Shown: positions 33,773 to 42,235 of the stretch, piece after piece
How positions within the stretch are numbered: the first letter of the stretch is position 1
Layout: every line of letters begins with the position of its first letter
Assembly (NCBI GenBank): GCA_938084575.1
Contig: CALKFG010000005.1
Coordinates: forward strand, 248,001-312,000
DNA from: an uncultured Hyphomonadaceae bacterium
Lineage (GTDB): Bacteria; Pseudomonadota; Alphaproteobacteria; Caulobacterales; Hyphomonadaceae
DNA: 64,000 bases
Direction: 5' to 3'
Position numbers and translations under genes: made by a program
Notes under the pieces: generated by a model
Told to the model about the DNA's origin: nothing
Seen by the model: the letters and a program-made list of their open reading frames with translations, nothing else
Databases searched by the model: none

Positions 33773-33798
33773 CGCGATCAGGCATTTAGTTAAAATCG

Positions 33799-33835
33799 GC
33801 TACCCCCGCCTTGCGCGGGGGTAGCTCTTCTTTTT
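33799..33835 (+). terminator. Strong hairpin between TBDR 3 and the GH16 gene
   Basis: GCTACCCCCGC (33799-33809) pairs perfectly with GCGGGGGTAGC (33815-33825) around a 5-base loop, followed by TCTTCTTTTT. This is a good intrinsic terminator, yet the GH16 start is only 12 bases beyond and no separate promoter is evident. It may act as a partial terminator that lowers expression of the downstream genes relative to the receptor, or stabilise the receptor mRNA. Confidence 0.85.
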
Positions 33836-33846
33836 GTGGGGTCCAC

Positions 33847-34857
33847 ATGAACGTTTCCCGGTATCTGTCATCTGTCGTGCTTGTCCTGCTGATGGTGGCC
33901 TGCGCCAGCACCCCAGCCTCCGTTCTGCCGGTTCCCGACCGGCCGCCGGCCGGACCCGATCCCCTGCCGGCCGACCGCGGCTGGACGCTGGTCTGGGCCG
34001 ATGAGTTCGATGGCCGTGACCTGGATTTTTCCAAATGGGAGATTGAAGAGGCATGCTGGGGCGGCGGCAATGATGAGCGCCAGTGTTATACCAGGCGGCT
34101 TGAGAACGTCGAAGTGGTCAATGGGGTCCTGCGCCTGAAGGCGTTTCGGGAGACGGTGACAGGGCCGCAATACCCGCAGGGCTATCCGAAAGGACGGGGC
34201 GACCAGATCACGCGAAAATATACGTCGGGAAAGGTGCGCACGCTGAACAAAGCCGACTGGACCTATGGCCGGTTCTCCGCCCGTATGAAATTGCCAAAGG
34301 GGCAGGGGACGTGGCCGGCTTTCTGGATGCTGCCCGCCGAAAATGCCTATGGGCCCTGGGCCACCTCGGGCGAGATTGACATTATGGAAGCCGTCAATCT
34401 GGGGGAACGCTGCGCGGACTGCGCCGGGGATGAGGGCGAAAACCGCACATCGGGCGCCCTCCATTTCGGTGGGGAATGGCCGCAGAATGACTATCGCGTC
34501 GATTATCACCCTTTGCCGGGTGGTCCCGACGCGGTTGAAGAATATCACGTTTTTTCGGTCGAATGGGGCGAGGGGCTGATCCATTGGTTCATTGATGATG
34601 AGCTGTTTTACACCCTCACGGCGGAGGACTGGTACAGCGCCACGGTCGGCAAGGAGTCCGGCACCGCCGCGCCCTTTGATAAGTCATTTTACCTCATGTT
34701 AAATCTCGCCGTTGGCGGTAAATTATCTGAGACAAACAATAAAACGGGCTTTGATCCCGCCAGCTTCCCCTCGGAGGTTCTGGTGGACTGGGTCCGGGTG
34801 TATCAGTGTGGACCTGATCCGTTGACCGGTCGGGCCTGCATGCAGGAACCGGAGTGA
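33847..34857 (+). CDS. Glycoside hydrolase family 16 beta-glucanase lipoprotein (laminarinase-like)
   Basis: 336 residues from ATG 33847. The lipoprotein signal ends in LLMVACAS, so the enzyme is probably anchored in a membrane facing the periplasm or outside. The GH16 jelly-roll fold is shown by LVWADEFDGRDLDFSKWE, YTSGKVRT, WPAFWMLP and the catalytic segment SGEIDIMEAVN with Glu176 (nucleophile), Asp178 and Glu181 (acid/base). The methionine between Asp178 and Glu181 (DIME, the beta-bulge form) is typical of laminarinases, which cut beta-1,3 or mixed-linkage glucans. With the GH3 exo-enzyme upstream this suggests laminarin use. A GTGGGG site precedes the start; the next gene begins 20 bases after its stop. 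Confidence 0.9.
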   Translation: MNVSRYLSSVVLVLLMVACASTPASVLPVPDRPPAGPDPLPADRGWTLVWADEFDGRDLDFSKWEIEEACWGGGNDERQCYTRRLENVEVVNGVLRLKAFRETVTGPQYPQGYPKGRGDQITRKYTSGKVRTLNKADWTYGRFSARMKLPKGQGTWPAFWMLPAENAYGPWATSGEIDIMEAVNLGERCADCAGDEGENRTSGALHFGGEWPQNDYRVDYHPLPGGPDAVEEYHVFSVEWGEGLIHWFIDDELFYTLTAEDWYSATVGKESGTAAPFDKSFYLMLNLAVGGKLSETNNKTGFDPASFPSEVLVDWVRVYQCGPDPLTGRACMQEPE

Positions 34858-34877
34858 CGGGGGATTAAGAGGGTCTG

Positions 34878-36410
34878 ATGGATCACAGGGTTGAACATAT
34901 CGTTGTGGTTGGAGGCGGAACGGCGGGCTGGATTACGGCTTGCGTCCTGGCGGCGCGCCATCCGGACCGCAGCGATAAGGGCGTTCGCATTTCCCTGATC
35001 GAGTCACCGGACATTCCCACCATCGGTGTTGGGGAAGGAACCTGGCCGACCATCCGCCAGACATTGTCCCGGATCGGGATCAGGGAGGCCGACTTCCTCC
35101 AGACCTGCCGGGCGTCGTTCAAGCAGGGGTCAAGGTTCAACAAATGGGTCACGGGCGAGGCCGACGATTCCTACGTCCACCCCTTCGAGCTGCCGGTGTC
35201 ACAAAATGGCAGCGCGCTGCTGCAGGCCTGGAAGAGCCTGGCGCCCGACAAGCCATTTGCCGAGGCGGTGTGCGTGCAGTCTGCCCCTGAGCTTGAGGGG
35301 ATTGCGCCGCGTCAGCGGGCAATGCCGGATTATGCCGGGGCGATGAATTACGCCTATCACCTCGATGCCGGAAAGCTGGTTGACCTGCTGCGGGACCATG
35401 CGCTGTCGGCCCTGGGCGTGCAGCGAATAGAAGACAATGTGGTTGAGGTGATCGGTGCGCCGGACGGGGATATTGAGGCGGTGCGCTGTGACCGGACGGG
35501 CCCTGTCACCGGCGATCTTTTCATCGACTGTACCGGGCGGCGGTCGCTTCTTCTGGGCACACATTATGATGTTGCCTTTATCGACAGGAGCGACGTCCTG
35601 TTCAACAACCGGGCGATTGTCACACACGTGCCTGTCGGTCCGGAGTCGCGCATCGTTTCGGAGACTGTGTCGACGGCGCATGAGGCCGGCTGGATCTGGG
35701 ATATCGGGCTGACAAACCGGCGTGGCGTTGGCTGTGTCTATGCCTCTGACTATATCGACGATGACCGTGCGGGGCATCTGCTGCGGACCTATTTGGGGGA
35801 TGTTGAGCATACGCCTCTGCGCCAGATTTCATTCCAGTCGGGGCACCGGGAGCATTTCTGGCACCGGAATTGTGTCGCCGTCGGCCTGGCGGCCGGCTTC
35901 CTCGAGCCGCTTGAGGCCTCTGCCATCGTCCTGCTGGAATTGTCGGCTGAGATGATCGCCGAGACCCTGCCGGCTTCCCGGCAGGCGATGGACATTGAGG
36001 CCCGCAACTTTAACCGGATCTTCCTGTACCGGTGGGCGCGGATCATCGACTTCCTCAAGCTGCATTATGTTCTCAGCCAGCGGCCAGAGCCTTACTGGCA
36101 GGCCAATCGCGATCCCAAGACGATCCCGCAGCGCCTGCAGGATTATCTTGAGGTCTGGAAGACCCGGCCGCCCAGCGCGTATGATTTCGATCAGGCGCGT
36201 GAAGTGTTTCCGGTCGCGAGCTATTTGTTCGTGGCCTATGGTATGGGTATGATGCCGACCACGCATCCGACACTGGATCCGCGGGTTCAGGACACGCTGA
36301 AGACTGAGATGCAGAAAATGCTTCGGAAGCGCCGGAGCCTCGCGGCTGGTCTGCCGACCAATCGTGCCTTGCTCGGTGGCTGTGCTGTCGCCTCAACCGT
36401 TTCCTTGTGA
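34878..36410 (+). CDS. Flavin-dependent (tryptophan) halogenase homologue, divergent copy
   Basis: 510 residues. The FAD-binding GGGTAGW motif (12-18) and the lysine of the halogenase active site (Lys82 in ASFKQGSRF) are present, as is the Glu of FLEPLEAS (Glu346). However, the WxWxIP motif that typifies these enzymes reads WIWDIG (272-277), and the Ser following Glu346 in characterised tryptophan halogenases is Ala here. It may therefore have altered or lost halogenation. It needs a flavin reductase, not present in the window. It lies 20 bases after GH16 and 10 bases before sapC, inside a sugar-uptake operon; such homologues are common next to TBDR genes with no proven role. Confidence 0.85.
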   Translation: MDHRVEHIVVVGGGTAGWITACVLAARHPDRSDKGVRISLIESPDIPTIGVGEGTWPTIRQTLSRIGIREADFLQTCRASFKQGSRFNKWVTGEADDSYVHPFELPVSQNGSALLQAWKSLAPDKPFAEAVCVQSAPELEGIAPRQRAMPDYAGAMNYAYHLDAGKLVDLLRDHALSALGVQRIEDNVVEVIGAPDGDIEAVRCDRTGPVTGDLFIDCTGRRSLLLGTHYDVAFIDRSDVLFNNRAIVTHVPVGPESRIVSETVSTAHEAGWIWDIGLTNRRGVGCVYASDYIDDDRAGHLLRTYLGDVEHTPLRQISFQSGHREHFWHRNCVAVGLAAGFLEPLEASAIVLLELSAEMIAETLPASRQAMDIEARNFNRIFLYRWARIIDFLKLHYVLSQRPEPYWQANRDPKTIPQRLQDYLEVWKTRPPSAYDFDQAREVFPVASYLFVAYGMGMMPTTHPTLDPRVQDTLKTEMQKMLRKRRSLAAGLPTNRALLGGCAVASTVSL

Positions 36411-36420
36411 AAGGCTCGTC

Positions 36421-37140
36421 ATGTCCCAACTCGTCGCTGTAAACCCGCTTGATCATAAATCTGTTCGAATTCTCGACCAACGCTCCGAAGCCATGGGCGA
36501 TGGCGTGATGATCTGCGTATCGTTTCCGGAAGAATTCCGGAAGCTGCAGGCCCATTACCCGATTCTTTTCCAGCTCAGCCCGGACCGCGATCGGTTCAAC
36601 TGCGTTGCCCTTTTTGGCTTTGAACAGGGTGAAAACCTGTTCCTGCAAAATGATAAATGGGACGCGGGCTATATTCCGCTCGCCATGGATGTTCATCCTT
36701 TCCTGATCGGAATGCCGGAAACCGAGGGCGAGAACCGGAAAGTGGTGCTTGATCTGGAGCATCCCCGGGTCTCCGAGGGCGAAGGCCAGCGCATCTTCGA
36801 CGAGAATGGCATGGCAACGACATATCTGGAGAATATCTCCACCAAGCTTGATTATCTCGACAAGGCTTACCGGAATTCGGCAGATTATCTGGCAACCCTT
36901 CAAAGGTACGACCTGCTCGAGTCGCTTGCCATTGATGTGACACTGTCGGACGGGTCACAAAACCGGCTGGTAAACTTCCATACCATTCACGAAGAGAAGC
37001 TGGCCGAACTGGATGAAAGTGCGCTGATCGACCTGCACAAGCGGGGCTATCTGATGCCAACTTATATGGCGCTTGCATCGCTTTCCAACCTGTCTGCCCT
37101 GATCCAGAGAAAAGACGCGATTTCGATCCATGACCTCTGA
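36421..37140 (+). CDS. SapC-family protein
   Basis: 239 residues from ATG 36421. It starts like SapC proteins (SQLVAVNPLDHKSVRIL) and contains ARVCV-type strand VMICVSFPEEFRKLQAHYPI, the FNCVALFGFEQGENLF segment and WDAGYIPLAMDVHPFLIG. SapC was named for a protein linked to S-layer export in Campylobacter, but in alphaproteobacteria and xanthomonads it recurs beside TBDRs, cupin-like proteins and tryptophan-halogenase homologues, and its function there is unknown. No signal peptide. The C-terminal part overlaps the cupin gene by 11 bases, implying translational coupling. Confidence 0.88.
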   Translation: MSQLVAVNPLDHKSVRILDQRSEAMGDGVMICVSFPEEFRKLQAHYPILFQLSPDRDRFNCVALFGFEQGENLFLQNDKWDAGYIPLAMDVHPFLIGMPETEGENRKVVLDLEHPRVSEGEGQRIFDENGMATTYLENISTKLDYLDKAYRNSADYLATLQRYDLLESLAIDVTLSDGSQNRLVNFHTIHEEKLAELDESALIDLHKRGYLMPTYMALASLSNLSALIQRKDAISIHDL

Positions 37141-38158
37141 GGCCGATATCTTCTCAGGCATTCCCCCCCTTCCGGAGTATACGGCTTCGACGCTGGAGGC
37201 GCTGCGCCCCTTGATGGCGGACAACCGGCCCTTCATCATTCGCGGGCTGGTGAAAGACTGGCCGCTGGTTCAGAGCGGGTTGGAGTCGGGGAGAGCGGCT
37301 CGCGACTATCTTCAGAGCAAAGCCCGTCCGATCAAATTCGTTGCGAGCGTGGGGCCGCCAGAGAGCAAAGGACGGTTGTTCTATCAGGACGACATGTCGA
37401 TGAATTTCCGCATCGGCAAAGCGGATCTCTCCGAGATATTTGGTCAGATCGACCAGGTTGAGACTCTGGCGGATCAGCCGGTCATCTATATGAGCTCCGT
37501 CAATATGAAGCTGTTTTTTGACGGCCTCCGGGAAGAAAATCAGATTGGATTCGACACTGAGGATGTTCTGGAGTCGATCTGGATTGGCACGCGGACTCGC
37601 GTGGCTGCCCATAATGATTTCCCCTCCAATATTGCCTGTGTTGCAGTCGGGCGCAGGCGGTTCACGGTGTTCCCGCCGGACCAGTTCCGCAATCTCTATA
37701 TTGGGCCGATCGACAACACGCCGGCCGGTCGCGCTGTCAGCCTTGTCGACTTTCATGCGCCGGACTTTGCCACATTTCCGAAATTTGAAGCGGCGTTGGA
37801 GCATGCCAGGGTCGCAACACTGGACCCAGGTGATGCGATCTTCATTCCATCCATGTGGTGGCATCATGTGGAAGGCCTGTCGCCTTTCAATGTCTTGGTC
37901 AATTACTGGTGGCGGGAAACCCCGCGCTATCTGGGCAGCCCGCAAAACGCCTTGAACCATGCCATGCTGGCCATTCGTGATTTGCCAGAGCACGAACGGG
38001 CTCACTGGCGCGAGATGTTCGACTATTATGTCTTCGAGGGGGGTGAAGGCGCCACCGACCGAATTCCCGAGCATGGTCGTGGTGTTCTGGGTCCGTTGAC
38101 GGCTGAGGCCGCGGGCCGGCTTCGCGGCTTCCTTATTAAAACACTAAGCAACGAGTAG
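37130..38158 (+). CDS. Cupin-like / JmjC-type Fe(II)-2OG oxygenase-family protein
   Basis: 342 residues. It is a Cupin_8/JmjC-like protein. RPFIIRGLVKDWPL near the N terminus is the typical entry. RVAAHNDFPSNIACVAVGRRRFTVFPP carries a His-x-Asp metal pair and the substrate strand, and LDPGDAIFIPSMWWHHVEGL carries the distal His. These residues are consistent with Fe(II) and 2-oxoglutarate binding, so a hydroxylase activity on a protein or small molecule is plausible, not proven. It overlaps sapC by 11 bases and is followed 3 bases later by the second halogenase gene. Confidence 0.88.
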   Translation: MTSEADIFSGIPPLPEYTASTLEALRPLMADNRPFIIRGLVKDWPLVQSGLESGRAARDYLQSKARPIKFVASVGPPESKGRLFYQDDMSMNFRIGKADLSEIFGQIDQVETLADQPVIYMSSVNMKLFFDGLREENQIGFDTEDVLESIWIGTRTRVAAHNDFPSNIACVAVGRRRFTVFPPDQFRNLYIGPIDNTPAGRAVSLVDFHAPDFATFPKFEAALEHARVATLDPGDAIFIPSMWWHHVEGLSPFNVLVNYWWRETPRYLGSPQNALNHAMLAIRDLPEHERAHWREMFDYYVFEGGEGATDRIPEHGRGVLGPLTAEAAGRLRGFLIKTLSNE

Positions 38159-38161
38159 GTT

Positions 38162-39658
38162 ATGATGGCTCCGAGAAAAATCCGAAATTATGTCATTGCC
38201 GGCGGCGGAACAGCAGGCTGGATGGCGGCTGCAATGTTGGCGAAGGTCATGGGAAACGAGATCTCGGTGACCCTCGTGGAGTCCGAGGAGATCGGGACTG
38301 TGGGCGTGGGGGAAGCCACCATCCCACCATTGCTGCGCTATAATCAGCTTGTCGGAATCGATGAAGCTGAGTTCATGCGCCGCACCCGGGCGACGTTCAA
38401 GCTTGGCATCATGTTCGAGAATTGGAAGGATGTTGACCAGGATTACTTCCATTCTTTCGGGCATACGGGACGCGATCACTGGACCGGCGGCTTCCATCAT
38501 TTCTGGATGTGCGGTCAGAAACGCGGCATGGCCGGCTCCTTTGACGATTACTGTCTCGAAGTCGTGGCGGCGGCCCAGAATAAATTTGCTCAATTGCCGA
38601 ATAACGGTCTGAATTATGCCTATCATCTCGACTCCAGCCGGTTTGCCGGTTTCCTGCGCGAGATCGCGGAAGAAAATGGCGCCAAGCGCCATGAAGGGAA
38701 GATTGTCGACGTCAATCTCTGCCCGGAAAGCGGGAATATTGCTTCTCTGAGCCTTGATTCTGATCAGCTGATCGAAGGCGACTTCTTCATTGACTGTACC
38801 GGCTTCCGGTCCCTGCTCATGGGACAGGCCCTGCATGTCGGGTATGATGACTGGAGCCATTACCTGCCGTGTGACCGGGCCATTGCGGTTCAAACCAAAT
38901 CGGTTGGTCCGCCCCGCCCCTATACCCGCGCGATCGCGCATGATGCCGGGTGGCGGTGGCAGATCCCGCTGCAGCACAGAACAGGTAACGGTCTGGTCTA
39001 TTGCAGCCGGTATCTGGACGATGAACAGGCACTGGACCGGATCCTTGATCTCATCGATGGCGAGGCGATTACCGAGCCGCGTCACATCCGGTTCCAGACA
39101 GGCGCCCGGCGGAAGCAATGGGAAAAGAACTGCATGGCTCTGGGGCTTGCCGCGGGCTTTATGGAGCCGCTCGAGTCGACCTCGATCCACCTGATCCAGA
39201 AGTCGATCATCAGGTTCCTGACCTTGCTGCCACAAGATGATCTCAACGCCGTCGACATGAAGGAGTTCAATGATCAGACCTTCGACGACATGCTGGGCAT
39301 CCGGGATTTCCTGATCCTGCATTATTATGTGACTGAGCGGCGGGACAGTGAATTCTGGCGCTATTGTGGACAGATGGATATTCCTGACAGTCTCCGCCAG
39401 AAAGTGGACATGTTCCGCAAATCCGGACGTATCTTCCGGAAAAATGGTGAGCTCTTCGCTGAAAATTCCTGGGTCCAGGTGATGATGGGCCAGGGGTTGA
39501 TGCCACAATCCTATCATCCCATCGCCGACAAGATGAGTGATGACGAGCTGACCTATTTCCTTGGGCAGATTAAGCGCGATGTCGAGAAAACGGCGGCACG
39601 GCTGCCCGCCCATGAGGAATTCGTGAAGAGTTATTGCGGAGTTGGCGATCAGCTCTAA
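38162..39658 (+). CDS. Flavin-dependent tryptophan halogenase homologue, canonical motifs
   Basis: 498 residues. All expected motifs are present: GGGTAGW (14-20), VGVGEATIP, the active-site lysine (Lys80 in ATFKLGIMF), WRWQIP (264-269) and EPLESTS with Glu338 and Ser339. This fits a working FADH2-dependent halogenase of the PrnA/RebH/BrvH type. In marine alphaproteobacteria the TBDR-linked relatives are reported to prefer bromide and indole-like substrates in vitro, with the natural substrate unknown. The location inside a glucan-uptake operon does not suggest tryptophan chemistry. ATG 38165 is an equivalent start. Confidence 0.9.
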   Translation: MMAPRKIRNYVIAGGGTAGWMAAAMLAKVMGNEISVTLVESEEIGTVGVGEATIPPLLRYNQLVGIDEAEFMRRTRATFKLGIMFENWKDVDQDYFHSFGHTGRDHWTGGFHHFWMCGQKRGMAGSFDDYCLEVVAAAQNKFAQLPNNGLNYAYHLDSSRFAGFLREIAEENGAKRHEGKIVDVNLCPESGNIASLSLDSDQLIEGDFFIDCTGFRSLLMGQALHVGYDDWSHYLPCDRAIAVQTKSVGPPRPYTRAIAHDAGWRWQIPLQHRTGNGLVYCSRYLDDEQALDRILDLIDGEAITEPRHIRFQTGARRKQWEKNCMALGLAAGFMEPLESTSIHLIQKSIIRFLTLLPQDDLNAVDMKEFNDQTFDDMLGIRDFLILHYYVTERRDSEFWRYCGQMDIPDSLRQKVDMFRKSGRIFRKNGELFAENSWVQVMMGQGLMPQSYHPIADKMSDDELTYFLGQIKRDVEKTAARLPAHEEFVKSYCGVGDQL

Positions 39659-39664
39659 GCACCG

Positions 39665-41194
39665 ATGAGCGGACTCGATGTCTTTATTCTCTTTGCCATT
39701 ATGGCCGTGCTGCTTGGCATCGGCCTGTCTGGCCGGGCTACGGGGGGCTCAACCGAGGAATTTTTCCTGGCCGGGCAGAGGCTGAGATGGTGGCAGATCG
39801 GGTTTTCCCTGTTTGCGTCCAACTTCTCGGCATCCGCCATTATCGGCCTGACGGGTGCGGCCTATCTGACGGGAATCGCAATCTATAATTATGAATGGGT
39901 TGGCATTCTGGCGATCTTGTTCTTCGCCTTTGTGTTGGCCCGGTCGGTGCGCCATGGCGGCTTCTATTCGATTGCCCAGTTTCTCGAGGAACGGTTTGGG
40001 ACGCGGATAAAAGTCATTTATTCGGCCCTGGTTCTGTTCCTTCTGATCTTTATCGACATGGCAGGCGCCCTGTATGCGGGGGGCGTGCTTCTGAGAGAGG
40101 TCTTTCCGGGTCTGTCGATCAATTTCATCATTTTGATCATCATGATCATGGCCGGAACCTATTCTGTTTCCGGTGGCCTGGGGGCGATCACGCGGATTGA
40201 TTTCTTTCAGTCCCTGATTCTGATCGGCGGCGCTTTTCTGGTGGCGTATTACACTTTCAGCGCGGCAGGGGGCTGGACGGTGGTCCGACAGATCGCGCCG
40301 GAGGGCTTCCTGTCCCTTGTCCGGCCCGAGGATGATCGGGCTGTGCCATGGACGGGTCTCGTCACTGGTGTGCCGATATTGTGCTGTTATTTCTGGCTGG
40401 CCAATCAGAACATGGTGCAGTGGGTGTTGTCTGCGCGATCGGTCCGGGATGCGCGGATTGGCCTGATGATGGCCGGTTATCTGAAATTGCTGGTTCTGTT
40501 TATCATTGTCCTGCCCGGCGTGGCGGCGATCGGTCTGTTCCCCAATTTGACCGAGCCCGACAGGATCTATCCAACGCTTCTGTTTGAATTGTTACCGGCG
40601 GGTGTGCTCGGGCTTGTCCTCGCCGGCTTTGTGTCCGCGATCATGTCGAGCGCCGATTCCATTCTGCATGCCTCTTCAACCATCATCACAATGGATTTCG
40701 TCAAGAAAATGCGCCCGCATTTGGGCCATGCGGAGTTGGTCAGGATGGGCCGGCTCACCACGATAGGAGTGATCTTACTGGGGGCCTTGTGGGCCCCCGC
40801 CATCGGCCGGTTCGGAACCCTTTTCGAATATGTGCAGGGGTTGCTGTCCTATGCTGTGGCGCCCTTCGTGGTGGTTTACCTGGCCGGCTGGTTCTGGCCC
40901 AGGGCCAGCGCCAACGGAGCCCTGCTGGCCCTTCTGATTGGTTTTTCCAGCACGCTTATGGTGGCGGCCGGGACGGCGCTTGGCCGGTTCGATCTGCACT
41001 ACCTCCATGTACCGCTTCCGATTGCGCTGCTCAGCCTTGTCGGCCTGGTTTGCGGCAGCCTGCTCTGGCCCCGACAGGCTTTGGCCGGCGGCCCGGCTTT
41101 TGACGGGGTGGATCACACCACGCAGAACTCGGACATGCTGATCGGCGCCGTTCTGCTGGGTCTGGTCGGGGCTCAGGTTGTCTGGTTCTGGTAA
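39665..41194 (+). CDS. SGLT-like sodium/sugar symporter
   Basis: 509-residue inner-membrane SSS transporter with about 13-14 hydrophobic segments. ATGGSTEEFFLAGQRLRWWQIG, ANFSASAIIGLTGAAY and WLANQNMVQWVLSARSVRDARIG resemble bacterial Na+/galactose- and glucose-type symporters more than PutP. SAIMSSADSILHASSTI carries Na+-site residues. It closes the glucan operon, 6 bases after the second halogenase, and probably imports glucose or small gluco-oligosaccharides from the periplasm. Its last 22 bases overlap the 3' end of the convergent LysR gene. Confidence 0.88.
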   Translation: MSGLDVFILFAIMAVLLGIGLSGRATGGSTEEFFLAGQRLRWWQIGFSLFASNFSASAIIGLTGAAYLTGIAIYNYEWVGILAILFFAFVLARSVRHGGFYSIAQFLEERFGTRIKVIYSALVLFLLIFIDMAGALYAGGVLLREVFPGLSINFIILIIMIMAGTYSVSGGLGAITRIDFFQSLILIGGAFLVAYYTFSAAGGWTVVRQIAPEGFLSLVRPEDDRAVPWTGLVTGVPILCCYFWLANQNMVQWVLSARSVRDARIGLMMAGYLKLLVLFIIVLPGVAAIGLFPNLTEPDRIYPTLLFELLPAGVLGLVLAGFVSAIMSSADSILHASSTIITMDFVKKMRPHLGHAELVRMGRLTTIGVILLGALWAPAIGRFGTLFEYVQGLLSYAVAPFVVVYLAGWFWPRASANGALLALLIGFSSTLMVAAGTALGRFDLHYLHVPLPIALLSLVGLVCGSLLWPRQALAGGPAFDGVDHTTQNSDMLIGAVLLGLVGAQVVWFW

Positions 41195-42141
41195 GGGTTT
41201 TCGCCCGGGCTGTCAGCAGGCCCGGGGGTGGCCGCCAGTGGCCCCAGCAGTGCGGGGCCGGAGCGTCGAAACAGGTCGGACAGAAACGTGCTGGTGGCGC
41301 GAATGCGCGCGGTCGCATGGACGTCCTCATGAATGGCCAACCAGAAGGCCCGTTGAAGCCGGACATGTCGCGGCAGGACGCAGACCAGCTCCTGATCCTG
41401 GCCGGCCATGAAGTGAGGCAGGACCGCTATGCCTGCGCCGCAGCGGGCCATTTGCCACTGTGCCACAACAGAGGGGCTGCAGAACCGGGGAGTCAGTCCG
41501 GGGGCGATCTCATCATGATAGCGCAATTGGGAAGAATAGATCAGATCGTCGACATAGCCAATCAGGTCATGATGGGTCAGGTCGGGTATGCCTTGGATTT
41601 CCGGCCGGTTCGCCAGATAGGATCTGTGGGCGTAGAGATTGAGGCTGTAGTCCGACAATTTGCGTGTCTTGAGTCGCCCGGCCCGTGGGCGGGTCAGGAG
41701 GATCGACATGTCGGCTTCGCGTTTGGGGACGCTGACAAACCCGGACAGGGCGATAAGGTCAAGCCCCAGTTCCGGCCACCTTCTGGCGAAGTCGGCCATG
41801 GCGGGGGCGATCAGCAGGGTCCCGAGGCCTTCGGGCACCCCGAGCCGGATCCGGCCAGCAGCCCTGGGGCCCTGCGCATCTGCGAAGGTCGCGACATCCG
41901 CCGCCGCCTGTTCGACGGCCTCGGCGCGCATCGCAAGGGCCTGGCCCTCCGGGGTCAGGACGTGCCCCCGCGGGGTCCGTTCAAACAGCTCCATTGCGAG
42001 GTCGGCTTCGAGGCGTCGCAGGCGGCGGCTGATGGTGGTGGGATCCAGCCCCGAGCGCTGTGCCACGTCAGCCAGCCGTGGCTGACGGCTGACTGCAAGA
42101 AAGAGTTTCAGATCATCCCACTGCATATGTTCTACCTGCAA
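41173..42141 (-). CDS. LysR-family transcriptional regulator
   Basis: 322 residues: an N-terminal winged helix (VAQRSGLDPTTISRRLRRLEADLAMELF) and a type 2 periplasmic-binding fold effector domain (RIRLGVPEGLGTLLIAPAM). The second residue block MQWDDLKLF could be the true start (ATG 42126). It is divergent from mmsA-mmsB with about 95 bases between, the standard arrangement for a LysR regulator and its target, so it may activate valine/methylmalonate-semialdehyde catabolism. Its 3' end overlaps the symporter gene on the other strand by 22 bases, so antisense effects are possible. Confidence 0.85.
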   Translation of the reverse strand: MQVEHMQWDDLKLFLAVSRQPRLADVAQRSGLDPTTISRRLRRLEADLAMELFERTPRGHVLTPEGQALAMRAEAVEQAAADVATFADAQGPRAAGRIRLGVPEGLGTLLIAPAMADFARRWPELGLDLIALSGFVSVPKREADMSILLTRPRAGRLKTRKLSDYSLNLYAHRSYLANRPEIQGIPDLTHHDLIGYVDDLIYSSQLRYHDEIAPGLTPRFCSPSVVAQWQMARCGAGIAVLPHFMAGQDQELVCVLPRHVRLQRAFWLAIHEDVHATARIRATSTFLSDLFRRSGPALLGPLAATPGPADSPGENPYQNQTT

Positions 42142-42235
42142 AAACGCAGCCTTTAGCTGTATTCCTACCTATTAAACTGAAAATAAGAGGGTGCTAGTGT
42201 GTGACAGACATCCAGCTCAAGGGAGATATGGTCAT

